Assembly: GCA_003427395.1 (NCBI GenBank)
Contig: BFEA01000598.1
Coordinates: forward strand, 694,566-719,763
DNA: 25,198 bases
Origin: Chara braunii
Taxonomy: Eukaryota; Streptophyta; Charophyceae; Charales; Characeae
Direction of reading: 5' to 3'
A model generated the notes under the pieces. It did not search any database, was not told where the DNA came from, and saw only the letters and a list, made by a program, of their open reading frames with translations. Shown in pieces: positions 1-10,309 of the stretch (positions within the stretch are counted from its first letter, which is position 1; each line of letters starts with the position of its first letter). Made by a program: the position numbers and the translations under genes.

Positions 1-1
1 G

Positions 2-421
2 TCAAAGGAATTTTCACTCGAAGAAAACGTATCTCAAAAACTGCTACCCGTCTACTTTGGACCCTGGGAAGTTCTCAAAGTAATAGGAGATGAAGAGGGA
101 CCTTCTTATCGAATTGACATCCCTTCTCATCTCAGAACTTATTCTGTTTTTCATGCGTCTAAACTGTTGCCCTATGTAGAAGGAGATGATTTTCCAAACA
201 GACCATCTATGAATCCCCCATCCATGGACGGACAATATAAGATTGATAGGATCGTAGAACATGGGTTTTTCTCTACAGGAGCACGGGGCAGACCATAAAA
301 GCAGTTCAAAGTACGTTTCAAATTCCAACAACCATCAGAGGATCGATGGTTTAGTAAAAAAGAACTGCTTGAAACCGCACCAGATATTGTCGCTGCCTAT
401 GAACGAGGGTTAAGATTATAA
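2..421 (+). pseudogene. Ty3/gypsy pol 3' end: integrase C-terminus and chromodomain (broken)
   Basis: The reading frame is open from the window edge to a stop at 419-421 apart from one in-frame TAA at 296-298. The first half reads as the integrase C-terminal region of chromoviral Ty3/gypsy elements: a YFGPWEV segment, a YRIDIPSH strand and a FHASKLLPY segment, matching the family pattern GPF.V...Y.L.LP...VFHVS.LK.Y. The second half, starting at YKIDRIVEHG and ending near WFSKKELLE, fits a chromodomain, which in these elements helps target integration to chromatin. The TAA interrupts the chromodomain between ARGRP and KQFKVRF and could be a decayed CAA or CAG codon. Protease, reverse transcriptase and RNase H would lie upstream of the window. 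Family assignment is firm; the exact clade is not. Confidence 0.82.
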
Positions 422-460
422 TTATTTATGCGGTGGAACTCGAAAGCGGGACGACAGGAA

Positions 461-1500
461 TGTAATAACCCTATTCAGCAGTCGACCTGGGGCCCAACCC
501 TTAGCCCCAGGCCACGCAGTCTGTGGAAGACTGCGCCGGGCTGTGTAACCAACACATGCTCCGGCCTGAGTAAACTGCGTACGGCTGTGGGACCGAACGC
601 CAAGACTTAGGAAAATCAAAGGTCAAAATCAACTGTCAGTCAAAGTACCATGCCAGGTCTTGGATCAGATTCATTCACTTGTTGAGTGCAGGTATCCAGA
701 CTATGACCCAGGCCAAAGAAGATACAGTTGCAGATCTATCCAGACCCTCCAGGCAGGGAGATCTGGACGGCTGAGGTTGGATATTACCGGGGATCAGACC
801 CCGAGTCAACACTATAAGAGCATTGGCTCCTTGACTTTGGGAAGGCTGGCTGTCTTGCGTTGACGCTGTTTTCAGCGCCTGACTCTCGCAGCCTTGGTTT
901 GACGCTGCGAGACTGGAGGAAGGCCGACATTGGCTGACATGGTGAGTTACCGCTGGCTGGCTTGCTATCTGGCTGGCGACTGTCTCTGATCTGCTGACGT
1001 GGCAGTCGCCACGTATTGCTGCTGACGTGGCGTTGCCACGTGTCATACTGTCGGATCCTTACGACCGGCTATTGATCATCGGCTTCGTTACTTCAAGGAG
1101 GGTCGTGACTATTCGGGATGAGATCAGGACTTGTGAGGTGTTGTGAATACGTACCTGATGTCTTCATGACGACGAGGCTCCAACGCTAATTAATGTTTTG
1201 ATCGGTGCCACGTGGCACCCGGAGGCCGAGTCTCTAATTTGTATTCAGATCATTGCTGACGTGGGGTTGCTGTCGTAGGAGGAGCCCGGAGAAGGAGTGG
1301 GCCTTATCCCTCTCCCTTGTCTAATCTCCCCCACCTCTCTTCGTCCGTGTATGATTATCTCACCCCACTTTCTTACTGGATACTATTGTTGTTGAAGATC
1401 TATCATTGGTTCGATAATCTTGGCTTTCAGTGTCGACATTGTATCCACGACTTGGGTTCATTGCACCGTGTACTAAAACGTATTTAAGGAGCTCGTGTCG
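461..1500 (+). mobile_element. Putative 3' LTR of the Ty3/gypsy element (3' boundary unresolved)
   Basis: About 40 bases after the pol stop a purine-biased stretch (434-460, a possible polypurine tract) is followed by TGTAATAACC at 461, a plausible LTR start beginning with TG. No open frame of note follows. The region contains several G-box/ABRE-like motifs: GCTGACGTGG near 993, 1021 and 1255, and the palindrome GTGCCACGTGGCAC at 1205-1218. A TATA-like TATTTAAGG lies near 1479. The matching 5' LTR is outside the window, so the right end cannot be fixed; it may be interrupted by the MITE at 1536. Confidence 0.4.
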
Positions 1501-1535
1501 TTCTCAAAATAGCCTGGGTAGACTATCGGCGCCTA

Positions 1536-1646
1536 CTACCGTCTTCCCCCGAACACAACGCACCCTCATTCTGATTGTATCTGGCCGGAAACATGCCTTG
1601 TATACTTTCCTTTTCAGGGTGCGTTATGTTCGCGGGAAGACGGTAG
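1536..1646. mobile_element. 111-bp palindromic MITE, copy 1
   Basis: The ends are inverted repeats: CTACCGTCTTCCCCCGAAC on the left, with the complementary GTTCGCGGGAAGACGGTAG on the right, continuing inward as ACACAACGCACCCT / AGGGTGCGTTAT. The unpaired centre is about 40 bp and contains ATCTGGCCGGAAA. A second copy of the same length lies at 15555-15665. There is no coding capacity, so it would need a transposase in trans. Target duplications are unclear: a flanking TA on both sides here is not repeated at copy 2. Confidence 0.75.
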
Positions 1647-1672
1647 TAGTACCTGTTTTTAACCCCCCCATT

Positions 1673-1704
1673 AAACCAGGTCCATCTGGGCCCAGACCTG
1701 GTTT
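1673..1704. repeat. 32-bp near-perfect inverted repeat
   Basis: AAACCAGGTC at 1673-1682 is the exact complement of GACCTGGTTT at 1695-1704, with a TGGGCCCA palindrome between them. It lies just before the TA tract. Confidence 0.75.
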
Positions 1705-1718
1705 GAGTACACCTGTTT

Positions 1719-1757
1719 TATATATATATATATATATATAGATAGATAGATATATTT
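1719..1757. repeat. TA / TAGA microsatellite
   Basis: About eleven TA units are followed by GATA repeats and TATATTTT. Simple sequence, no gene. Confidence 0.9.
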
Positions 1758-1845
1758 TAAAGGGCGATGGCCTTGAGGTATTATCATCGGACTAACCAGC
1801 CCAGGTCAATTCAATATTGTGTCTAATCTGACATCGGGTGGCCTT

Positions 1846-1868
1846 CACCTGTTTTTAAAAAACAGGTG
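1846..1868. repeat. 11-bp inverted repeat, hairpin
   Basis: CACCTGTTTTT (1846-1856) is complementary to AAAAACAGGTG (1858-1868) with a one-base centre. The ACCTGTTTT core also occurs near 1651 and 1711, so the three sites may be debris of one element. Confidence 0.7.
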
Positions 1869-1869
1869 C

Positions 1870-2258
1870 ACCAAAGAAAAATTCGCAAATACAAAACACC
1901 TACTACAGTTCTGAGCAAAAAACACACACACAGGAGTTTCATCCATGGCACGCTTGCGTAGCGGAGGATCGCTCGGCAAAATCGGTATGTGCTAATTGTG
2001 CTTGCCAAAATCTGCTGCGGGCACGGACGTAGAAACCTAGCGCGGTTTAGGGCGCACGGGCGCGGTGGGGCAATTTTCACGAGGGTGGTGAAACCCCTCG
2101 GTCCCTGCTCGCCCCGGTCGGGCTTCCCGATGTGGGTGGCCTGGGGCTCCTGTTTGACCTGGGAAGAACAGTGGTAAAAGTGTGGATGGTCGACGGGCGG
2201 GGTGTGGGCGTTCCAATTATACCTGAATGGAAACTCGCCAGGGGGCAACCCCCTGGTT
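1870..2258. other. GC-rich block, no recognised gene
   Basis: A stretch from about 1940 to 2250 is far richer in G+C than its surroundings. It has a 62-codon frame on + (1989-2177) and a 141-codon frame on - (1823-2248). Neither translation shows a domain I recognise. Comparison by eye with 5S rRNA, U1, U6 and SRP RNA gave no convincing match. It ends at CAGATATGG (2259-2267), which recurs at the end of the LINE tail. Confidence 0.4.
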
Positions 2259-2424
2259 CAGATATGGAGCAAGTATGACTGTGAGAATAATTGCTGACGT
2301 GTGTGCTGTCGAATGAAGATCATTGCCAAGGAGTGTGCGGGAGGATAAAGCGAAGAAAAAAGTGGAACATAAATTGTAAACAGGCGAAGATGTGGTGCGG
2401 CGGTGATAATTGACGTTTGATTGG

Positions 2425-2520
2425 CTGTTAGGAAATGCATTGTGAGACTAAAGTTTATTGAGTTGAGGATTGATTGACTGTTAGATTAGGAATTGCATTG
2501 TGAGACAAAACTCATTTGAG
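2425..2520 (+). repeat. Short duplicated segment in LINE 5'UTR
   Basis: TTAGGAAATGCATTGTGAGA near 2428 recurs as TTAGGAATTGCATTGTGAGA near 2485, each followed by an A-rich stretch and TTGAGTTGA. The spacing is about 56 bp. It lies just upstream of the 116-bp monomers. Confidence 0.6.
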
Positions 2521-2576
2521 TTGACCTTGAATGAATTTCTTGAGTCATCCTCGAACGATTTTCCCGAGTCAAGGCT

Positions 2577-2808
2577 GACGGCCTTATTTTGCTGAGCTGA
2601 CACCCTGGAGTGTTGCTGCTGTGCCGATTGGTGGAGATAGTTTGGTGATAATTAGTGGAAGATTGTTCATTCGATTGATGTGGCCGGGTCAAGACGGTCT
2701 TATTTCGCTCTGCTGACTCCCTGGAGTATTGTTGCTGTGTCGATTGGTGGAGATAGTTTGGTGATAATTAGGGGAAGATTGTTCATTCGATAGCCGTGGC
2801 CGGGTCAA
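2577..2808 (+). repeat. Two tandem 116-bp monomers in LINE 5'UTR
   Basis: Unit 1 is 2577-2692 and unit 2 is 2693-2808, each 116 bp. They begin GACGGYCTTATTT and end GTGGCCGGGTCAA, with about 90% identity by eye; the segment GATTGGTGGAGATAGTTTGG is unchanged. The preceding CGAGTCAAGG (about 2565) resembles the end of a unit, suggesting an older degraded monomer. Tandem 5'UTR monomers act as promoter units in mouse L1; that role here is inference. Confidence 0.8.
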
Positions 2809-2960
2809 GGTCGCACCGAACTGAGGTTTTAAGTTTTGAGTCTAGTTGTTGGGCGATAGGATTGGCACTTAGCACAAAGAAGTCTTTCTCTTTTTTTGGT
2901 GTTTCGGACAAGTTTCCTGTGTTACGAATTGATTTTACGTTGAGGCGTTCAGCTAGCATC

Positions 2961-5032
2961 ATGGCGTCATCCTCGTCGACAACGCAAGGACATGCCGATC
3001 GTCGAACAAACGATCTTTGTGAAATGTTACAACACTGTTTCCTCACGGGCGAGGAGAACGAAATACAGGCGGGGCAATATATCAGGACCCACCGCGATGA
3101 AAACGAGGACATGGTGGTTGTTGACCTGGAGCCGCATGCGGCAGACATGACGGTGGGGTATCTGAAACAACACGGAGTCCTGGTGGTTTTTCAGGGTCCG
3201 GGTGCAGATACCCCATTTGTTAAAAAGGAGGAATGGCTGCGATCGATAGAGGCTGGATGGGATTTGGCCATCACTCACGATCTCCTCGGCCGGATCAAAC
3301 CAGAAGGAGCAAACATGATATCATACTTGGCGCCGAACCACGTGCTCAGAGATTGGTTGATCAATACACTGCAGAAACAGGATAATGTGTTTGTGGACGG
3401 GAAACAATGCAAGGCTTCGACCTTGGGCTACACCTTCCGAATGGGCGACGATAAGGCAGCAGCCCCAGGACAAATTCTTTTGGATTAGGGTATTGTGAGT
3501 CCCTTTTTTGGCGATGCCCTTTTTAAAAGCAGCAATGATGAAGGAGTTTGGACAAGTGCTGAAAGATTTCCCTCAGGAACGGAACAAGGCTACACCGAGA
3601 CAGGTCAACAGGAGATATGATTTGCACCCGCAAGCTAAAGCGAGGGTATCGAAGGTTTTGAAGTTCGGATCTCCTCACGCCTGGCACAAGGTGGATGTGG
3701 TTACTCAGGACACACCATGGTGTCAGGACTGCAGATGGTACGAACACGAATCGGGGGCAACTGACTGCCCCAAAAGAGGTTGCCAAGAAGGACTGTCCTA
3801 CGCGGCGGTGGCAGGAGGGCCCCCCTTGGGGGGTAGACCTGCTGGTCAGGCTGGTCCTCAGCCACGTGCCGCTGGTCCCCCCCCCTGCATCCGGCGGCCC
3901 TGCCCCGGCGGCTGGGACTGTCCCGGCAAGTGGGAACAACGAGGGTGGTCCAACATCTCATGTTAAAGATCCACCACTACCGCCGCCAGCTGGTCCGCCA
4001 CCGCCTCCTGTAGGCTCGTCTCCGGTTCTCAATGATCCGCCTCCACAGCCACCTGTTGTTCCGCCTCCTACTGCTCCGCCTCCACAGCCTTTTGCTGGTC
4101 CGCCGCCACAACATCCTACTGCTCCGCCTCCACAACCTTTTGCTGGTCCGCCGCCACAGCCACCTGCCGGCTCGCCTCTACCGCTAGGCAACAACGCTGT
4201 TGGATCTGCTACTACAGTACCGTTGTGCAACAATGTTGTGAGATCTGCTACTACTGTAGCAGGACTAAACCAGGCATCAGGCAACGTGCCCCCATAGGAT
4301 GGAGTCGGCTCGGTTCCCCGGGACGGAGTGGCACCGTCCCCTCTTGGAGCGGAGGGTTATACAAAGGCACCTCCACCGGCAGAACAACAATCTGGGAGAG
4401 AGGAGACGATGCTTCCCAAAAAACCAATCCAGCCGGTGCAGAGAAGGAAAGTGCTTACGGGTGGCCCGAGATTGCAGCTACCAGGACCATATGACCGTTC
4501 GGCTGAAGATCAAAGGGCATCGTCAGACACGGCCAAATCTCTAGAAGTCTCTTGGGCAGACATGGCTGACGCAGTCTTAGAGCCGGCGGCAACGCCCGGA
4601 GGGGCCCACGGGTCCCAGGATGCCAGAAATGAAGATGTGGACCATACAAGGATGATCCAACCAACTAGAGTACAGGTTTTTCCGGGCTCCCTTCAGGACG
4701 CTCTTGCTGCAGGCCAGCCCTGGGTGGTTGTGCCATTGGTATTCACTGCAGTCGATGGCCAGCTCCAACTTCTCACAGCGGTATCTGCGGAAGGACCTCT
4801 CATGATCCCTTACTTTGAGCTGCACGAAGATCCGGTGTCTGAAGTCGTTATCAGAGAAGTGGGTAAGTGGCTACTCCCAACATACAAGATTAGACCTTTC
4901 CCAGAAATGGAGTGGATTAGGCTGACACCGACTAACGATCAGGGACATACTGATGTCCTTATCTTCGCTGTCATAGATGCAATCATCAATCCGGCAGCGA
5001 CCTCGCCTCCACCTCTTCCGGGTATTCGGTGA
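2961..5032 (+). pseudogene. LINE ORF1 (gag-like, zinc knuckle and proline-rich), frame-broken
   Basis: L1-type ORF1 proteins bind the element RNA and form the ribonucleoprotein used in retrotransposition. The likely start is ATG 2961 (MASSSSTTQG). The protein then runs through three frames: 2961-3488 (ends at TAG 3486-3488); from about 3510 in the next frame after a T-run; and from a C-run at about 3877-3885 in the third frame, with a further in-frame TAG at 4295-4297, to 5032. Visible parts: an N-terminal domain with GRIKPEGANMISYLAPNHVL, a zinc-knuckle-like CQDCRWYEHESGATDC (C-x2-C-x4-H-x6-C), SYAAVAGG, a proline-rich stretch (about 3960-4170) with a 16-residue repeat, and a C-terminal part ending PPPLPGIR. 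The N- and C-terminal parts match no family I can name. The ORF1 role rests on position and the zinc knuckle. Confidence 0.72.
4073..4168 (+). repeat. 48-bp tandem repeat encoding 16-residue Pro-rich units
   Basis: GCTCCGCCTCCACARCCTTT at 4073 recurs at 4121, a period of 48 bp. Each unit encodes APPPQPFAGPPPQ plus three variable residues. It lies inside the proline-rich part of ORF1 and preserves frame. Confidence 0.75.
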
Positions 5033-5989
5033 CTTTCTTGGCGACTCATGCACAATTTGCAGGGCCGGACAACTGTCGAAACTCAAATCTACCACTGTTG
5101 GAATGCCAGTCTGATTGCACTGGTAGAAGCAAGTATTCCCTGGCACAAAAGTCTGTTTTCAAACAATTTTTTGATCCTTAAATGCACGGAGTGGGACTCT
5201 GACAACGCGTAAATGGACAAAATTCGCTTTGCATCTTGGAATGTCAGGGGGTTGGGATCACGCAGGGTTGCAGTCAAAAGCTCGTTAATTAAAACTTTAT
5301 TTCATAATAAAGGAATACAGATTTTTTTGTTACAAGAAACAAAGTTGGATGTGACTGCGTTGTCGGAACAGTTGGGATGGTGGTTAGGCCAACAATTCTG
5401 GGCCATTGCAGTGGGGACCAGAGGGGGCGTCGCGATCCTTTTTTCTCGAAACTTTCATTTTCCCATTACAGATTATTACATGGATTTCACAGGGAAATGG
5501 GTTTGGGTTCGGTTCAGAATGGGGCAGGATGATTGGGCAATGTTCAACGTATATGTGCCATCTCGACAGTAGCCAAGGATGGAATTTTTTAAATCTGTGG
5601 CTGCTCCCAGATGTGGACAAACTAGTTTTGGGGGGAGATTGGAATACGACTTTAGTGCCTGGAATGGACTCCCCCCGTGTGACCCCGTGGTCGTCTGATG
5701 CCATTTTGCTTTCCAGAGTCCTCTCTGAACAAGGATTTGTGGATACATTTCGCCTGTTGAATCCCTGTTTGCGTGCTTATACCTTTTTTGCCTCTGCTAG
5801 CGGTCATCAGCAATATCTGCCACGCAGCAGAATAGACATGTTCTTCCTGTTGGAGTCTGTCCAAGCATTTGTATCCAAATGTTTCGTTCTCCCCTTTGGG
5901 GGATCGGATCATTTTCCCCTGTTTTTGGAGTGTTATCAACATCTCAGATCAAGGTGTGTGCCGGACCCGCCGGGATGGCGGTCCGTTAG

Positions 5990-6305
5990 GATGGAGACGA
6001 AGGAGGAGGTAGAGATGGAGCTGGAGGGGACAGCGCAGCTCCGACGCAGACTCCACACGCAAGTACTCCAAGATCTGCGAAAGTGAAGAGTACCGAAAAA
6101 CAGACTGCAGCTGGGGTATACCCCCAGCGGACTGACTGGACTGGACTGGACTGGCCTGGTACCGACCGTGGTACCGGGCGGGACTGGACTGGACTGAAAC
6201 AATATACGGCCTGTGGGGTCAGGCCACGGCCTGGTCCCACAAGCCGAACTGGCAAATAGCCAAATAGGCCTTGGCTGTAGGCCAGGGCAGATGAAGGCCC
6301 GCTGC
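5990..6305. mobile_element. About 320-bp non-LINE insertion in ORF2
   Basis: Between the endonuclease end (SDHFPL motif at about 5906) and the linker before the reverse transcriptase (LPEWVIDSDL, about 6330), the reading loses LINE character and gains low-complexity sequence. It has GGACT repeats at 6128-6152 and 6181-6197, and palindromes including GCTGGGGTATACCCCCAGC near 6111. The limits are approximate and no target duplication was identified. It could instead be a locally expanded and decayed segment. Confidence 0.5.
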
Positions 6306-8457
6306 AAGGTGGGAACAGGCAGAGTCAATCTCCCTGAATGGGTGATCGACTCGGATCTTATGATACAATGCATGCAAGGGTTTTGGTCAAAATGGTCCTT
6401 GTCCAGACCTCTCTTCTTGTCTTCAGCTTCGTGGCTTCTCGCAGGCCTGCGGGTTGTCAAGAACAAAGGTCTGATATTTAAAAAAACCTTGATAAAGAGT
6501 CGTACATCTGCACTAACAGACCTTAACAATGAGCTGGCACAGTTAATGACAGCGGTACAAATGGATAAGCAAACATTGATGAACCGAATTGACTCAATAC
6601 GTCAGCGATGGACCATACAGGTGTTGCCGTCGTTGAGAGCCGCATCCAATAAAAACAAAGTTATGTGGCTCACTAAAGGTGATAGGATGACTGCGGCCTT
6701 TTTCAGGGGACATCGACATAGATTCCCCGTGTCACTTATCAGAGTCATGGCTCATCCCACTGACCCGCTTGCACCATTGGCAGAAAACACGACTGGAATA
6801 TGACCAATATCTCCCTCTTCTATGAAGCATTGCTGGCATCACAGGCTCAACACACGGAGACACAACTGCTAACGGACTTTCACGACAGCGTGTGGACCAA
6901 ACTTGAGAGTTCTCTTAAACCCCATCAAGCCCATATCTTGGAGGCGGACATAACCCTAGTTGAAGTTGTGCGGGTATGTCATGCGATGCCTCGACATAAA
7001 GTCCCGGGGGCGGATGGAATATCGGGATACTTTTTTTGGAAATACGCAGACTCTCTGGGCCCCTTGTTGTAGACAACGTTTCAGGCCATATGGAACGGAG
7101 CACCACCACCCTCTAATATGTTGACCGGCGGCATCTCCTTGCTGTTTAAAAAAGGTGATGCAGCGGATGTCCGCAATTACAGACCGATTACTTTGATGTC
7201 ATTCGTATATAAACTCTTTGCAAAAATTATGGCTTTCAAGCTGCAAAAGGTCCTGCCCCATCTCATTCACCCTTCACAAACGGGGTTCTTGAGTGATAGA
7301 CAAATTTTGCATAACGTCATGATGATGGTTGAAGAGATTGTAGAACTGGTGCTGTCAGGGGAAGGAAAATATGCGATTATATTACTCGATTTGGAGAAAG
7401 CATATGATAGAGTAGGTTGGGAGTTCCTTCAGGCGACCCTTACACAGTTCGGCTTTGGACCTCGGTTCAAAAGAGGGGTTGCATCGCTATGCAATAACAG
7501 TGCGTCTTCTACTTGTGTCAATGGTTCGCTGTCACCACCGATCATGTTGCAGCGTTCTGTCAGGCAAGGTTGCCCTTTGGCACCATACCTGTATATTCTG
7601 TATGTAGAGGTACTACACACTCTTATTAGACAGAACGTGGATGTGCCAGAGATTCTGTTACCATCAGGCCTTAGATTCAAATCATAAGCGTTTGCGGATG
7701 ATGCAGTGACAGTTATACCACCTACAGATAAAGCTTTCCAAGCACTACAGTACTCGGTGGAACAATTTTGTTCAATTTCTCAGGCAGCGGTTAATTGGAC
7801 CAAATCGTCGGTACTCATTCCCCCGGACGTACAACCGCCACAACACTGGGGTATGAGACTAGTGATGCCAAATCAGCATGACAGATTGTTGGGCCACAAC
7901 ATATCCTTCACTCCTGATTTGATCACAGATTCCATGCAAATTATAGCCTCGGTCCACAAAGCGTTGGCCCCCTGGGTCAAACACAGGGGAGTCAGTTTGA
8001 TGTGCAGGGCGACAGTGATAAATAATTTTATTCTTTCTACTATCTGGTATAATAGAGCACTGTTCCAATTGGACCAGCCAGCGCTGCAGACTGTGCGACA
8101 CATATTGGCTCATTATCTTTGGAAGGAGGAAGACAATTACACTGTTTTTCTCGTCAAAGTTGCTTGGGCAACGGTCACCCAACCCTAAAGATTAGGGGGA
8201 TTGTCTGTTTTGGACCCGGAACGCCAAATAGCCGCCCTTTTGGTTAGATGGGTACCCTGGGCACTGCTGTCCGGATCGTCATGTCCATGGCGACAGTTGA
8301 CAGATATTTTCCTTCTCAAAGCTTGGAAATGGAAAGATGGTCGTTTTGTGTGGCTAGCGATATTTTTCGCACCGTATCTAAGGAAGAAATTGCCGGATGG
8401 AGTTTGGAATGGCATACTGAGAGCATGGCGAAACTGTGTCCCATCATTGCGCCCGCC

Positions 8458-9409
8458 TCCACTGATTATGGAACACATCCTCACCCAACCATTGTTTGAG
8501 AACCAGGTGATCTTGACAGAAAATGGTTTACCATTTGCCTGCTTTGGCCTGGGAGTTTTTGGGGACTCTTTGTTGTCTAGAGGGGTAGGGACGGTAAATG
8601 ATATATGGGATATGGAACTGGGTCACTGGAAAACCTCTGACCAAATGTCCCAAAAACTTTCAGGCCTTAGACACCAAGCTGCCAACCTAGTAGCCTTGTG
8701 TGAAGCCATGCCCTTAGAATGGGTTCAAGTTTTACAAGTTGGGATTGCATTAAACAAAGATGCATGGTATAGACAACCACACAACCAATTACAAAATCGA
8801 TCTTCGGTTTGCCTGTGGAAAATGGAGGACATATCGGATGTTGGAGTCGTGACATCCTTGTCATGGGAGGCCAATGGAGCAGAACTGTCCTTGGGACAGG
8901 AGATGACCATGATGGGTCACAGACCAGCGTCCACTGATTATGGAACACATCCTCACCCAACCATTGTTTGAGAACCAGATGATCTTGATAGAAAATGGTT
9001 TACCATTTACCTGCTTTGGCCTGGGAGCTTTTGGTGACTCTTGGTTGTCTAGAGGGTTAGGGACGGTAAATGATATATGGGATCTGGAACTGGGTCACTG
9101 GAAAACCTCTGACCAAATGTCCCAAAAGCTTTCAGGCCTTAGACACCAAGCTGCCCACCTAGTAGCCTTGTGTGAAGCCATGCCCTTAGAATGGGTTCAA
9201 GTTTTGCAAGCTGGGATTACATTAAATAAGGATGCATGGTATAGACAACCACACAACCAATTACAAAATCGATATTCGGTTTGCCTGTGGAAAATAGAGG
9301 ACATATCGGATGTTGGACAGTTGGAGTGGTGACATCCTCGTCATGGGAGGCCAATCGAGCAGAACTGTCCTTGGGACAGGAGATGACCATGATGGGTCAA
9401 CAGACCCCC
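8458..9409 (+). repeat. 472-bp tandem duplication within LINE ORF2
   Basis: TCCACTGATTATGGAACACA at 8458 recurs at 8930, and the two units stay alignable to about 8929 and 9409 (offset 472, rising to 480 after an 8-bp insertion, CAGTTGGA, near 9315). Identity looks near 95%. Because 472 is not a multiple of three, the second unit falls in another frame. The duplication arose after or during the death of the element. Confidence 0.9.
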
Positions 9410-10309
9410 CTTCCGCGGCTGTCTCAGCTTATACCGGTCTGTGTTTTATAATATAAGGACTCGGTCAGACCTTTTGTTATCTCATTGCCAACATACTCCC
9501 TGACGGTGGACCCGAGGGATTGGGCATGGAAACATCCCCTCTCCCCCGGGAAACTGCTCAAACTATACCAATATTCAACGAGATTGGGGTATCAGCTCAC
9601 TCATCCTCCGAGGCTCCGATAGATGTAGGATGGCAGGTGGCCAAAAGATGGATAGCTTCCGGTTGGGTAAAGGATACGGCAGAAAGGCTGGTGTCAGCAC
9701 TGCCTCGTTTCTGGAAACTGTTGATGAATCTGTCTGTAGTCAAACAAGCGAGTTTTTTATGACAGATTATGCACCTGGCGGTTCCGACAGCAAACTGGTG
9801 TGCCAGAAGGACGTCTAGAGCATCACCGTTGTGTGCTTTGTGCGAAGGCATAAGAATTGAGGACCTTCAACACATGCTTCTCCATTGTCGGTTGTCTGCG
9901 CTTTTCTGGGAATGGTGGCGAGGAGATTTGGTACCAGTGCCACAGTCCTCTTCAAGATGGTCAGATGATTACATTTTGTTGGGCAACGCATCTCGTCGAC
10001 AAACACCTATTGGACCCTTGGGGTATGCAGAGGAGACAGGGTGCAGTGCTTTGGTCTCTTTGGACCCTCAGAAACTCTGCAGTTAGAAGGGGAGAAAGGC
10101 TTACCCCCCTGATGATAAGAGCAGATGTTAAATACAGTATAAAGCAGGCCATTGTTACAGATTGGACACACAAAGTGGTGAATAGAGGATACCGGACCAA
10201 ACCTATGAACACATTCCTTTCTCACTGGAGACAGTTTTCAGATTTGGTCACAGTTACAGCGCATCAGCAGTTAGGACCTGCATTGGTTTTCTCATCCTTT
10301 TTCTTGTAA

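Larger units (their letters stand above)
5213..10309 (+). pseudogene. LINE ORF2: AP endonuclease, reverse transcriptase, zf-RVT (broken)
   Basis: Starts at ATG 5213. Endonuclease: ASWNVRGLG, LLQETKLD, NVYVP, then after a one-base shift near 5570 LGGDWNTTL, SRIDMFF and GGSDHFPL, the metal-binding and catalytic motifs of AP-type nucleases. Reverse transcriptase: NYRPITLMSFVYKLFAKIM, LLDLEKAYDRVGW (domain A), VRQGCPLAP (domain B) and AFADDAV (domain C, FADD at 7691-7702). C-terminal zf-RVT: CALCEGIRIEDLQHMLLHC (C-x2-C-x9-H-x4-C, near 9836-9892), then a LWSLWTLRNS segment. No RNase H was seen. Breaks: frameshifts near 5570, 6795, 9610 and 10000; in-frame stops at 7070-7072, 7685-7687 (two codons before the FADD box), 8186-8188 and 9760-9762; an insertion near 5990-6305; a 472-bp duplication at 8458-9409. 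It cannot make an active protein. Identification is firm. Confidence 0.9.

Noticed and set aside
1930-2258. Possible 5S rRNA, U1, U6 or SRP RNA gene
   Set aside because: Only short scattered matches on either strand; the conserved internal promoter or Sm-site features were not seen.
8930-9409. A second LINE copy
   Set aside because: It is a tandem duplication of an ORF2 segment; no second 5' or 3' end exists.
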